Shown here: piece by piece, positions 34,106-41,849 of the stretch
Layout: every line of letters starts with the position of its first letter
Numbering within the stretch: the first letter of the stretch is position 1
From: Modestobacter sp. L9-4
GTDB taxonomy: Bacteria > Actinomycetota > Actinomycetes > Mycobacteriales > Geodermatophilaceae
DNA: 64,000 bases
Direction: 5' to 3'
Assembly: GCF_019112525.1 (NCBI RefSeq)
Contig: NZ_CP077800.1
Location: 1,178,001-1,242,000, forward strand
Notes under the pieces: model-generated
Databases searched by the model: none
What the model was told of the DNA's origin: nothing
What the model saw: only the letters and a program-made list of their open reading frames with translations
Program-made: the position numbers and the translations under genes

Positions 34106-35521
34106 ATGTCCTCCAAGCCCCGCCGGGCACTGCTCGGCGCCGTGCTCGGTGCGCTGGTCGGCTCACTCGTGCTGAGCGGCTGCGCGGCGACGCTGATCGA
34201 GGGCACGGCGACCCCGGCGTCCGCCGTCCGCCCCGACGTCGCCCCCGCCGACTTCCCGATCATCGGGGCGGACGACGACGACGTCGACCGGGTCGCCCGC
34301 AACGCGCTGGCCGACCTGAACACCTACTGGGCCGACCAGTTCCCCGGCACCTTCGGCCAGCCGTACACCCCGCTGACCGGCGGCTACTTCTCCGTCGACC
34401 CCGACGACCTGGACCCCGCCCGCTACCCCAACGGCCAGATCGGGTGCGGGCAGGCGATCGACGCGGTCACCGGCAACGCCTTCTACTGCTCCTCGGACCC
34501 CGGCGAGCCCGACGGCGACGCGATCCAGTACGACCGCGCGTTCCTCGGCGAGCTCGCCGACGGGTACGGCCGGTTCATCCCCGCGCTGGTCATGGCGCAC
34601 GAGTTCGGCCACGCCGTGCAGGCCCGGGTCGGCTACCCGGTCGAGCGGTCGATCAACGTCGAGACCCAGGCCGACTGCTTCGCCGGGGCGTGGACGGCGT
34701 GGGTGGCCGGCGGCGACGCACCGCACAACGCGATCCGCCCCGGTGAGCTGGACCAGGTGCTGCGCGGCTACCTGCTGCTGCGCGACCCGGTCGGCACCGG
34801 TACCCGCGAGAGCCAGGCGCACGGCTCCTACTTCGACCGGGTGTCGGCGTTCCAGCAGGGCTTCGACGACGGCCCGGTCTCCTGCCGGGACGGGTTCGGC
34901 GCCGACCGCCCCTTCACCCAGGAGGCGTTCCAGAGCGACGAGGAGCTGCTGTCCGGCGGCAACGCCCCGTACGCCGACACCATCGCGACGATCGCCCCCG
35001 ACAGCCTGTCGGAGTTCTGGACCGCCGCGCTGCGGGGCCTGGGCAAGCCGTTCTCCCCGCCCACTCTCGCGCCCTTCACGGGCCGGGCCCCCGAGTGCGA
35101 CGGCGAGCAGCCCGACGCCGACCTGGTCTACTGCCCGGCCGACCGGAGCGTCGGCTTCGACGAGGCCGACCTGACCCGTCCGCTCTACGCCTCGCAGGAG
35201 GGCGGCGACTTCGCCGTGGTCACCGCGATGGCGGTCCCCTACGGACTCGCGGTCCGCGACCAGCTCGGCCTGTCGGTCGAGGGCGCCGACGCCGTCCGGT
35301 CCGCCGTCTGCCTGGCCGGCGCCTTCACCCAGGGCGTGCGCACCGGGCAGACCTCGGTGGCCATCTCACCCGGCGACGTGGACGAGAGCGTGTCGTTCCT
35401 GCTGGACTACAGCGACGACCCGCAGGTGCTCGCCGAGAGCGGCCTGACCGGCTTCCAGCTGGTCGACGTCTTCCGCACCGGCGTCCTCCAGGGCCTGCCC
35501 GCCTGCGACATCGGCGCCTGA
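34106..35521 (+). CDS. Lipoprotein neutral zinc metallopeptidase
   Basis: The 471-residue protein begins with a lipoprotein signal (LVGSLVLSGC, lipidated Cys26), so it should be anchored on the outer face of the membrane. It contains the zinc motif HEFGH (165-169) and a downstream ETQADCFAGAW segment that could give the third ligand. This layout is typical of the putative neutral zinc metallopeptidase family. Substrates are unknown. ATG 34106 is chosen because it gives a proper lipobox spacing and follows GGGAG; a longer frame from 34058 does not. It is a single-gene unit between two terminators. Confidence 0.85.
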   Translation: MSSKPRRALLGAVLGALVGSLVLSGCAATLIEGTATPASAVRPDVAPADFPIIGADDDDVDRVARNALADLNTYWADQFPGTFGQPYTPLTGGYFSVDPDDLDPARYPNGQIGCGQAIDAVTGNAFYCSSDPGEPDGDAIQYDRAFLGELADGYGRFIPALVMAHEFGHAVQARVGYPVERSINVETQADCFAGAWTAWVAGGDAPHNAIRPGELDQVLRGYLLLRDPVGTGTRESQAHGSYFDRVSAFQQGFDDGPVSCRDGFGADRPFTQEAFQSDEELLSGGNAPYADTIATIAPDSLSEFWTAALRGLGKPFSPPTLAPFTGRAPECDGEQPDADLVYCPADRSVGFDEADLTRPLYASQEGGDFAVVTAMAVPYGLAVRDQLGLSVEGADAVRSAVCLAGAFTQGVRTGQTSVAISPGDVDESVSFLLDYSDDPQVLAESGLTGFQLVDVFRTGVLQGLPACDIGA

Positions 35522-35560
35522 CGGCGACAGCCGGCCCCCGCCGCGGCAGGCCGTCGCCGT
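35521..35560 (+). terminator. Terminator of the metallopeptidase gene
   Basis: ACGGCGAC at 35521-35528 pairs with GTCGCCGT at 35553-35560, and inner GCC/GGC pairs extend the stem past one mismatch. It begins at the last base of the stop codon. Confidence 0.6.
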
Positions 35561-35565
35561 CCCGC

Positions 35566-35640
35566 CCCTCCGCAGGGTCCCGCCGCGGGTGGTCGGACCC
35601 GGTGACCCTCAGGACGGGGCCAGGGGGCGGCGGGGTCCTC
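35566..35640. repeat. Dispersed intergenic element (GCAGGGTCCCGCCGCG ... GGCGGCGGGGTCC)
   Basis: This variant of the family lies between convergent genes. Read on the minus strand it starts AGGACCCCGCCGCCCCC and ends CGGGACCCTGCGGAGG, the two conserved ends seen in the copies at 45.6, 49.0, 50.4 and 51.1 kb. The middle is unrelated to the others. Confidence 0.5.
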
Positions 35641-36630
35641 TCAGAACAGGGCGGCCATGAGGGAGCGGCGGGCGGGGCCGACCCGGGGGTCGTCGTCGCC
35701 GACGATCCCGAACAGCTCGACCAGGTGCTTGCGCGCCAGGTCGCGGTCCTCGCCGGCCGTGCGACGGACGACGTCGAGCAGCCAGCCGAACGCCGCGTCG
35801 ACGTCACCGGTGCCGAGCAGGAAGTCCGCGGCCCGGGTCTGGGCGGCGACGTCGCCGGGTGCGGCCTCGGCGGCGGCCAGCGCGTTCGGCCCGGCCTCCT
35901 CGGCGCGGCGGAACAGCTGCACCTGGCGCAGCGCGAGGCCGGCGACCGGGTGGTCGGGCTCGGTGTCGAGGATGGAGCGGTAGGCGGCCTCGGCACCGGC
36001 GAGGTCACCGGCGTCCAGGGCGGCCTCGGCGGCGTCCAGTCGCGGGTCCTCGGGCAGGGCGCCCTCGTCGTCCGCGGCGCCGTCGGCCCCGGGCAGGGCG
36101 CCACCGGACGTGGCGGCGACGAGCTCGGTGATGAACTGCCGGGCCTGCTCCTCGGGGATGGCGCCGGTGAACTCGGTGACCAGCTGGCCCTGCCACACGG
36201 CCTTCACCGCGGGGATGCCCTGCACGCGCAGACCCTGGGCCAGCGCGGGGTTGGCGTCGACGTCGATCTTGGCCAGCACCCAGGTGCCACCGCCCTCGGC
36301 GGCGAGGCGCTCCAGCACCGGCGACAGCTGCTTGCACGGGCCGCACCACTCGGCCCACAGGTCCAGCACGACCGGCACCTGGAACGACCGGTCGAGGACC
36401 TCGCTCTGGAAGGTGGCCTCGTCGACGTCCACGACGGCGCTGCCGGGCGCGCCGACGGGCGCGGCGGCGCTGGGCGGCGGCGCGGCCTGGGCACGGGCGG
36501 CCGCCTCGTTGCGCGCCTGGACCGCGGCGAGGTCGACCGCGCCGGCCAGCGAGGCCGCCATCCGCGCCTGCTGGGCAGCGGCGCGGGGGTCGGTGCGCGG
36601 AGCGGGACGAGCGGGACGGTTCGGCTGCAT
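35641..36630 (-). CDS. Thioredoxin-domain protein with C-terminal TPR region (CnoX/YbbN-like co-chaperone)
   Basis: The 329-residue protein has a proline/alanine-rich N-terminus, a thioredoxin fold with the active site WCGPC (Cys96 and Cys99), and a C-terminal helical part with TPR-like repeats (LDAAEAALDAGDLAGAEAAYRSIL, then AADFLLGTGDVDAAFGWLL). This architecture is that of YbbN, a holdase that passes substrates to chaperonins and may protect thiols. It is cytoplasmic, with no signal peptide. ATG 36630 is used; ATG 36642 would add four residues. The last codons meet the dispersed intergenic element. Confidence 0.87.
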   Translation of the reverse strand: MQPNRPARPAPRTDPRAAAQQARMAASLAGAVDLAAVQARNEAAARAQAAPPPSAAAPVGAPGSAVVDVDEATFQSEVLDRSFQVPVVLDLWAEWCGPCKQLSPVLERLAAEGGGTWVLAKIDVDANPALAQGLRVQGIPAVKAVWQGQLVTEFTGAIPEEQARQFITELVAATSGGALPGADGAADDEGALPEDPRLDAAEAALDAGDLAGAEAAYRSILDTEPDHPVAGLALRQVQLFRRAEEAGPNALAAAEAAPGDVAAQTRAADFLLGTGDVDAAFGWLLDVVRRTAGEDRDLARKHLVELFGIVGDDDPRVGPARRSLMAALF

Positions 36631-36672
36631 GACCTCGATCATCCCACCGCCGGGCAACCCGGCGGGCCGGGG

Positions 36673-37188
36673 TCAGTCCGGCGGGGCCGCGACGTCGCCG
36701 GCGCCGAGCCGGATCTTGCGGAGCAGTGCGAAGAGGGTGTCCAGCTCGTCCTCGGTGAGGTCGGACATGCCGAAGTCCTGACCCGTCACCGCCGCGGTCG
36801 CCGGTGGCACGACCTCCCGGCCGCGCTCGGTGATGGCGGCGAGCACGCCGCGGCCGTCGTTGGGGTTCGGCCGGCGCTCGACGTAGCCGGCCGCGACCAG
36901 CCGCTCGATGGCGTTCGTGACGCTGGTCGGGTGCACCATCAGCCGGCTGCCGATCACCTTCAGCGGCAGGGCCCCGGTGCGGGAGAACGTCAGCAGCACC
37001 AGCACCTCGTAGCGGGCGAAGGTGAGCCGGTGCGGCTTGAGCGCCTCGTCGAAGTGCGCCAGCAGGATCTGCTGCACCCGGAACACCGACGTGGCCGCGC
37101 GCATCGACCCGGCGGGGCCGAAGCGCTCCTCCCACGTCTGCGCCGCGCGTTCGATCGGGTCGAACGGCAGGCCCAGCGGTCGCACCAT
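36673..37188 (-). CDS. MarR-family transcriptional regulator
   Basis: The 171-residue protein has the MarR winged-helix fold: RVQQILLAHFDEALKPHRLTFARYEVL leading into the recognition region MVHPTSVTNAIERLVAAGYVERRPNPNDGRG, which contains the wing DGR. It should bind DNA as a dimer and answer a small ligand. ATG 37188 has a TAGGCT hexamer eight bases upstream and no ribosome-binding site. The gene for an FAD oxidoreductase ends 37 bases upstream on the same strand. A regulator-target link is possible but not shown. Confidence 0.9.
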   Translation of the reverse strand: MVRPLGLPFDPIERAAQTWEERFGPAGSMRAATSVFRVQQILLAHFDEALKPHRLTFARYEVLVLLTFSRTGALPLKVIGSRLMVHPTSVTNAIERLVAAGYVERRPNPNDGRGVLAAITERGREVVPPATAAVTGQDFGMSDLTEDELDTLFALLRKIRLGAGDVAAPPD

Positions 37189-37196
37189 GGCTGGAG

Positions 37197-37202
37197 AGCC
37201 TA
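37197..37202 (-). promoter_or_regulatory. -10 hexamer TAGGCT of the MarR gene
   Basis: It ends eight bases before ATG 37188 and predicts a transcript starting at or beside the start codon, inside the 37-base gap after the oxidoreductase gene. Confidence 0.4.
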
Positions 37203-37225
37203 GGTCCCCGGCCTGCCGGGCCCGC

Positions 37226-38692
37226 TCAGACCGCCGGCTTGAGCCGGGGCGCCCTCCGGATGCCGAACACCTCGCGCAGCGCGACCCGGGCGGCGTTGTC
37301 GCCGCAGTGCCCGTGCACGGCCGGCCCCGGCGGGGTGGCCGCCGACGCGAGGTAGGTGCCGCGGACCGGCGTCTTGTAGGTGTTCCAGCGCGGCACCGGC
37401 CGGGCCAGCATCTGCCGCAGCGAGGCCTCGCCGTTGGAGATGTCACCGCCCACGTCGTTGGGGTTCCAGTGCTGCATCTGGCCGGCGTGCATGGTGGCCC
37501 GGGCCAGGATCGTGTCCCGGAAGCCGGGGGCGAACCGCTCGACCTGGGCCTCGATCGCCTCGGTCATGTCGACGGTCGAGCCGTGCGGCACGTGCACGTA
37601 GGCCCAGAACACGTGACCCCCGGCCGGCGCGCGCGAGGGGTCGACGACGGTCGGCTGGACGGCGAGCACGTAGGGCTTCTCGGCGATCCGCCCGGCGGCC
37701 GGGGCGGACTCCCCGGTGATGGTCTCCTCCATCGTCCCGGCGACGTGGATGGTGCCGGCCCGGCGGACGTCGGGGTTGGTCCACGGCACCGGCTCCGACA
37801 GGGCCCAGTCGACCTTGAAGACACCGGGACCGTGCGCGTACCGCTGCACCCAGCGCCGGTAGCCGTCGGGGACCTGGTTGCCGGCCATCGCCACGAACGC
37901 ACCGGGCGAGGTGTCCAGCAGCACGGCCGGGACGCCGGCGAACTCGCGCAGGTCGCTGACCTCGTGGCCGGTGACCACCTCGCCGCCCTGCTGCTCCAGC
38001 GCGGTGACCATGGCGTCGGCGACCCGCTGGGACCCGCCCTCGATGACCGGCCAGCCGTTGTGGTGGCTCATCATCCCCAGGAACATGCCCAGCGCCGCGG
38101 TGAGCGGGCGGGACAGGTCGAGCATCCCGTGCGCCGCGGCACCGGCCAGCAACGCCTTCGCGGCGTCGTCGGAGAAGTAGCGCTCGGCCAGCCACTTCAC
38201 GTTGGGCAGCCCCTGCAGGCCGAAGTTGGCCACCGCCAGCGGGCTCTTCAGCGGCAGCCGGCGGAACGCCGAGGTCAGGAAGAACTCGGTGATGTCGTCG
38301 GCGTGGGCCAGCAGCGGGGCGAACAGCTTGCGGTAGCCGTCGCCGTCGCGGCCCAGGCCCTGCGCGGTCTGCTCGAGCGAGTGGTGGGAGAGCGCGGCCC
38401 GGCCACCGTCCAGCGGGTGGGCGAAGTTGATCTCCGGCTGCAGCACGTTCACGCCGCGGCTGGCCAGGTCGAACTCGCGGAAGAACGGGGCGGTCGCGGC
38501 CATCGGGTGCACGGTGGAGCAGATGTCGTGCTGGTAGCCGGGCAGCGTCACCTCCTCGGTGCGCAGCCCGCCACCGGCCCGGTCACCACGCTCGACCACC
38601 TGCACGCGCAGGCCGGCCGCGGCCAGACGGAGGGCGGCGGCCAGCCCGTTGGGGCCGGCTCCGACGACGACAGCGTCCGGGGTCCCGTTCAC
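37226..38692 (-). CDS. FAD-dependent oxidoreductase, phytoene-desaturase-like (NAD(P)/FAD superfamily)
   Basis: The 488-residue protein opens with the dinucleotide-binding motif VVGAGPNGLAAALRLAAAG followed by an acidic residue in VVERGDRAGGGLRT, the pattern of amine oxidases and carotenoid desaturases. The C-terminal AVHGHCGDNAARVAL matches the family's second FAD contact. Substrate cannot be read from the sequence, and no carotenoid genes are near; the group also includes retinol saturase-like and pyridine nucleotide-disulfide oxidoreductases. GTG 38692 has GGAGG nine bases upstream. Confidence 0.83.
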   Translation of the reverse strand: MNGTPDAVVVGAGPNGLAAALRLAAAGLRVQVVERGDRAGGGLRTEEVTLPGYQHDICSTVHPMAATAPFFREFDLASRGVNVLQPEINFAHPLDGGRAALSHHSLEQTAQGLGRDGDGYRKLFAPLLAHADDITEFFLTSAFRRLPLKSPLAVANFGLQGLPNVKWLAERYFSDDAAKALLAGAAAHGMLDLSRPLTAALGMFLGMMSHHNGWPVIEGGSQRVADAMVTALEQQGGEVVTGHEVSDLREFAGVPAVLLDTSPGAFVAMAGNQVPDGYRRWVQRYAHGPGVFKVDWALSEPVPWTNPDVRRAGTIHVAGTMEETITGESAPAAGRIAEKPYVLAVQPTVVDPSRAPAGGHVFWAYVHVPHGSTVDMTEAIEAQVERFAPGFRDTILARATMHAGQMQHWNPNDVGGDISNGEASLRQMLARPVPRWNTYKTPVRGTYLASAATPPGPAVHGHCGDNAARVALREVFGIRRAPRLKPAV

Positions 38693-38858
38693 GCGGCCAT
38701 CCTCCCCGCGTGCACCGCCCACCGCCGGGTGGGGCGGGTCGCACCGAACCGCCCGGGTCGCCGGCGACGTATCCCGGAGGGCCCCGGTGGGCAGGGACGC
38801 CCCGTCCCCGCGCCACCTCGTCCGCACCACGTCCCGCAGCACGTCCTAGAGGAGAGCC

Positions 38859-39713
38859 ATGCCCCGCCTGACCGTCGGCACCGAGAACGGCCACCCGATC
38901 GAGCTCCACTACACCGACCAGGGGTCCGGTGCCCCCGTCGTCCTGATCCACGGCTGGCCGCTGTCCGGCCGGTCCTGGGAGGCGCAGGTCCCCGCACTCG
39001 TCGACGCCGGGTACCGGGTGCTCACCTACGACCGCCGCGGCTTCGGCCAGAGCTCGCAGCCCTGGACCGGCTACGACTACGACACCTTCGCCGCCGACCT
39101 GGACGCACTCCTCACCCAGCTCGACCTCACCGGCGTCACCCTCGTCGGCTTCTCCATGGGCGGCGGTGAGGTGGTGCGCTACATCTCCCGCTTCGGCACC
39201 GCCCGCGTCGCCAAGGCGGTGCTGGCCTCCGCCGTCCCGCCCTACCTCTACAAGTCCGACGACAACCCCGACGGCGGGCTCGACGACGCCACCATCGAGC
39301 AGTTCGAGACCGGTGTGCGCACCGACCGGCCGGCCTTCCTCGACGGCTTCACCGCCGACTTCTTCAACGCCGGCGGCAAGGGGCTGCTGGACTCGAAGTC
39401 CGGTGCGGTGAGCGAGCCGATGCGGCAGTACGCGCTGCACCTGGCCGAGGTCGCCTCCCCCAAGGGCACGCTGGACTGCATCGCCGCGTTCGGCCGCACC
39501 GACTTCCGCGGCGACGTCGCGGCGGTGACCGTGCCGACCCTGGTGGTGCACGGCGACTCCGACGCGATCGTGCCCTTCGAGGTCAGCGGCAAGCGGTCGC
39601 ACGAGCTGATCGCCGGGTCCGAGCTCGTGGTCATCGAGGGCGGTCCGCACGGCGTCAACGCCAGCCACCCGGAGCAGTTCAACGCGGCGCTGCTGGACTT
39701 CCTCGCCCGCTGA
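38859..39713 (+). CDS. Alpha/beta hydrolase, non-haem chloroperoxidase/esterase type
   Basis: The 284-residue protein has the nucleophile elbow GFSMGGG (Ser99), the oxyanion motif HGWPLSGRSW, the acid in VHGDSD and the terminal histidine in GGPHGVNASHPEQF. These are the hallmarks of cofactor-free haloperoxidase/arylesterase enzymes. The natural substrate is unknown; perhydrolase activity is typical of the family but often secondary. ATG 38859 is served by GAGGAGA. It is divergent from the FAD oxidoreductase gene and ends at a strong hairpin. Confidence 0.9.
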   Translation: MPRLTVGTENGHPIELHYTDQGSGAPVVLIHGWPLSGRSWEAQVPALVDAGYRVLTYDRRGFGQSSQPWTGYDYDTFAADLDALLTQLDLTGVTLVGFSMGGGEVVRYISRFGTARVAKAVLASAVPPYLYKSDDNPDGGLDDATIEQFETGVRTDRPAFLDGFTADFFNAGGKGLLDSKSGAVSEPMRQYALHLAEVASPKGTLDCIAAFGRTDFRGDVAAVTVPTLVVHGDSDAIVPFEVSGKRSHELIAGSELVVIEGGPHGVNASHPEQFNAALLDFLAR

Positions 39714-39719
39714 GCGGTG

Positions 39720-39754
39720 CCTGCCGTCCCCCGGTCGACCCGGGGGACGGCAGG
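39720..39754 (+). terminator. Terminator of the alpha/beta hydrolase gene
   Basis: CCTGCCGTCCCCCGG and its exact complement flank a five-base loop (TCGAC). The stem starts seven bases after the stop codon and its right end overlaps a CAGGAT box (39751-39756) that precedes the next gene. Confidence 0.75.
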
Positions 39755-39756
39755 AT
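39751..39756 (+). promoter_or_regulatory. -10-like CAGGAT box of mce
   Basis: CAGGAT ends seven bases before GTG 39764, the same spacing as the TAnnnT boxes of other leaderless genes here. CAGGAT is a recognised variant in high-G+C actinobacteria. Confidence 0.3.
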
Positions 39757-39763
39757 CCCCGGG

Positions 39764-40198
39764 GTGACCGACTCCCCCGACGACCTGTTCACCACGATCG
39801 ACCACGTCGGCATCGCGGTGCCCGACCTGGACGTCGCGATCGCCTTCTACGCGCAGACCCTCGGCGTCCACTCGGTGCACGAGGAGACCAACACCGAGCA
39901 GGGCGTCCGCGAGGCGATGCTGGCCGTCGGTGACGGCACGACCCGCATCCAGCTGCTCGCGCCGCTGACGCCGGAGTCGACGATCGCGCGGTTCATCGGC
40001 CGCTCGGGCCCGGGTCTGCAGCAGCTGGCCTTCCGGGTGGCCGACGTCGAGGCGGCGGCCGCCGTCCTGCGCGGCCGCGGGCTCCGCCTGCTCTACGACT
40101 CCCCCCGGCGGGGCACCGCCGGCAGCCGGGTCAACTTCGTCCACCCGAAGGACGCCGGGGGCGTGCTGATCGAGCTGGTGGAACCGGCCGCGCACTGA
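39764..40198 (+). CDS. mce: Methylmalonyl-CoA epimerase
   Basis: The enzyme interconverts (R)- and (S)-methylmalonyl-CoA in propionate metabolism. The 144-residue protein is a vicinal-oxygen-chelate fold with metal ligands in IDHVGIAVPDL, the RIQLLAP strand, LQQLAFRV and a terminal glutamate in GVLIELVEP. Length is typical. It starts at GTG 39764 right after the hydrolase terminator, with a CAGGAT box seven bases upstream. In Streptomyces, mce lies beside the genes for the polarity proteins Scy and FilP, and a coiled-coil gene follows here too. Confidence 0.93.
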   Translation: MTDSPDDLFTTIDHVGIAVPDLDVAIAFYAQTLGVHSVHEETNTEQGVREAMLAVGDGTTRIQLLAPLTPESTIARFIGRSGPGLQQLAFRVADVEAAAAVLRGRGLRLLYDSPRRGTAGSRVNFVHPKDAGGVLIELVEPAAH

Positions 40199-40325
40199 CT
40201 CCTCGGCACGGACCGTGACGCCCCTGGGACGGCCAGCGACCGCCGGGGCCGGCTCCCTGGGAGTCGGCTGGGAGACCTCCGGACCACGGTGTCCCGCAGC
40301 CGCCCTCTCTGCGAGGATGACGCGC

Positions 40326-41648
40326 ATGAGCGACCCCCGCGACGACCAGCTCGCCTTCCAGAGCGGCCCCACCTTCGACGTGGTGCGCAAGGGGTACGAC
40401 CGGGACCAGGTGGCCGAGACCCTCGCCGGGCTGGACGCCGACCTGCGGGTCGCGCTGGCCGACCGCGACGCGGCCGTCTCCCGGTCGGCCGACCTGGCGC
40501 GCCAGCTGCAGGCCCTGCACGGCGAGGTCGAGGCGCTGCGTCGCCGGGCCGCCAGCGCCAGTGCACCCACGTTCGAGAACATGGGCGAGCGCATCTCCAA
40601 CATGCTGCAGCTCGCCCAGGACGAGGCCGCGGAGATCCGCCGCGACGCCCAGGAGCAGGCGGCCGCGCTGCACGCCCAGGTGGCCGCCGAGGTCGACGCC
40701 GTCCGCGAGCGGGTCGCCGGCGAGGAGCGGGCGCTCGGCGAGCGGGCCGCCGCCAGCCAGGCCGAGGCCGAGCGGCTGGTCTTCGAGGCCCGCCAGCACG
40801 CCGAGCAGATCTCCGCCGTCGCCCAGGCCCGGGCCGACGACCTGGTCAACAAGGCCAAGGAGCGGGCCGCCCAGCTCGACGCCGACTCCCAGGCCCGGCG
40901 CACGAAGGTCGAGCAGGACTTCGAGATCGCCCAGCGGGCCCGTCGCACCGAGGCCGCCCGGCTGGAGGAGGAGCGCGAGCAGGCCTCCGTCTCCGCCGCC
41001 CAGCAGCGCGTCGCCGCCGCCGACGCGCACGCCGCCCGCACCGTCGCCGACGCCGACGCCTCCGCGGTCGAGATCCGCCGGATCCGGGACGACGTGACCC
41101 GGCGGCTGGCCGACGTCCGCGGGTTGCTCTCCCGGCTGCCTGACCTCGCCGACCAGCCGCAGCAGACCGCCCCGGAGCCGGCCCAGGCCCCGACCGCCGC
41201 CCAGCCGGCGGACGCCGCACCGGCGACGGCCGACGAGGCCCCCGCACAGCCGGCGGCGGCGCAGCAGCCTGCCGCGCAGGAGCTCCCGACCCAGGTGGCC
41301 GTGGCCGCGGAGCCGCCGGCCGCCGAGGCCGGGGCCGCCGCACCTGCCCCGGCGCAGTCGGGCGCGGCACAGACCCAGGCCGTCCGCGTGCCGGCGCCCT
41401 TCGCCACCTCCGCGCCGCCCGCCGAGGCACCGGCCGCGCCCCGCCAGGCCGGCCGGACGCCCACCCCCGCGCACCCCACGCAGTCGGCCGCAGCCGGCCA
41501 GGGTCCGGCCACCTCGGAGCGTGCCGCCGCGCAGGGCGCCCGACAGACCCCGCCGGTGCCCGCACGGGCCGGCGGCCGGACCCAGCCGCCGGCCGCACCG
41601 CCGGTGCCCGCGCCGACCGGCGGACCGGCAGCCCCGCAGCAGGGCTGA
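40326..41648 (+). CDS. Coiled-coil DivIVA/Scy-like protein with Pro/Ala-rich tail
   Basis: The 440-residue protein has a short N-terminal DivIVA-like segment (FDVVRKGYDRDQVAETLAGL, around 17-40), then a heptad-rich coiled coil to about residue 260 containing MGERISNMLQLAQDEAAEIRRDA, and a disordered Ala/Pro/Gln tail of about 180 residues. The core motif resembles the cytoskeletal proteins Scy, FilP and cellulose-binding-like proteins, which sit beside mce in Streptomyces. A role in polar growth, division or envelope organisation is inferred. ATG 40326 follows GAGGA at eight bases; it is far shorter than Streptomyces Scy. Confidence 0.8.
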   Translation: MSDPRDDQLAFQSGPTFDVVRKGYDRDQVAETLAGLDADLRVALADRDAAVSRSADLARQLQALHGEVEALRRRAASASAPTFENMGERISNMLQLAQDEAAEIRRDAQEQAAALHAQVAAEVDAVRERVAGEERALGERAAASQAEAERLVFEARQHAEQISAVAQARADDLVNKAKERAAQLDADSQARRTKVEQDFEIAQRARRTEAARLEEEREQASVSAAQQRVAAADAHAARTVADADASAVEIRRIRDDVTRRLADVRGLLSRLPDLADQPQQTAPEPAQAPTAAQPADAAPATADEAPAQPAAAQQPAAQELPTQVAVAAEPPAAEAGAAAPAPAQSGAAQTQAVRVPAPFATSAPPAEAPAAPRQAGRTPTPAHPTQSAAAGQGPATSERAAAQGARQTPPVPARAGGRTQPPAAPPVPAPTGGPAAPQQG

Positions 41649-41668
41649 CCGCACCGCACCCGCTCTCC

Positions 41669-41703
41669 ACGGACCCACCGGGCACGCTGCCCGGTGGGTC
41701 CGT
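41669..41703 (+). terminator. Terminator of the coiled-coil gene
   Basis: ACGGACCCACCGGGCA and its exact complement, a 16-base-pair stem, flank a three-base loop (CGC), 20 bases after the stop codon. The remaining 146 bases before the next gene hold only its ribosome-binding site. Confidence 0.8.
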
Positions 41704-41849
41704 CGCGTTGCGTGGCGCCGCGCCGGGCAGTCCCACGTTGGGCATCCGGCGGTGGACCGGGCACCATCGCCCCAGGACGTCGGCGCCCGCACCCGTTCCC
41801 GCGGTGCCCGGCGCCGCGAGGACCCACCGAGCGACCGGAGGAGGACACC

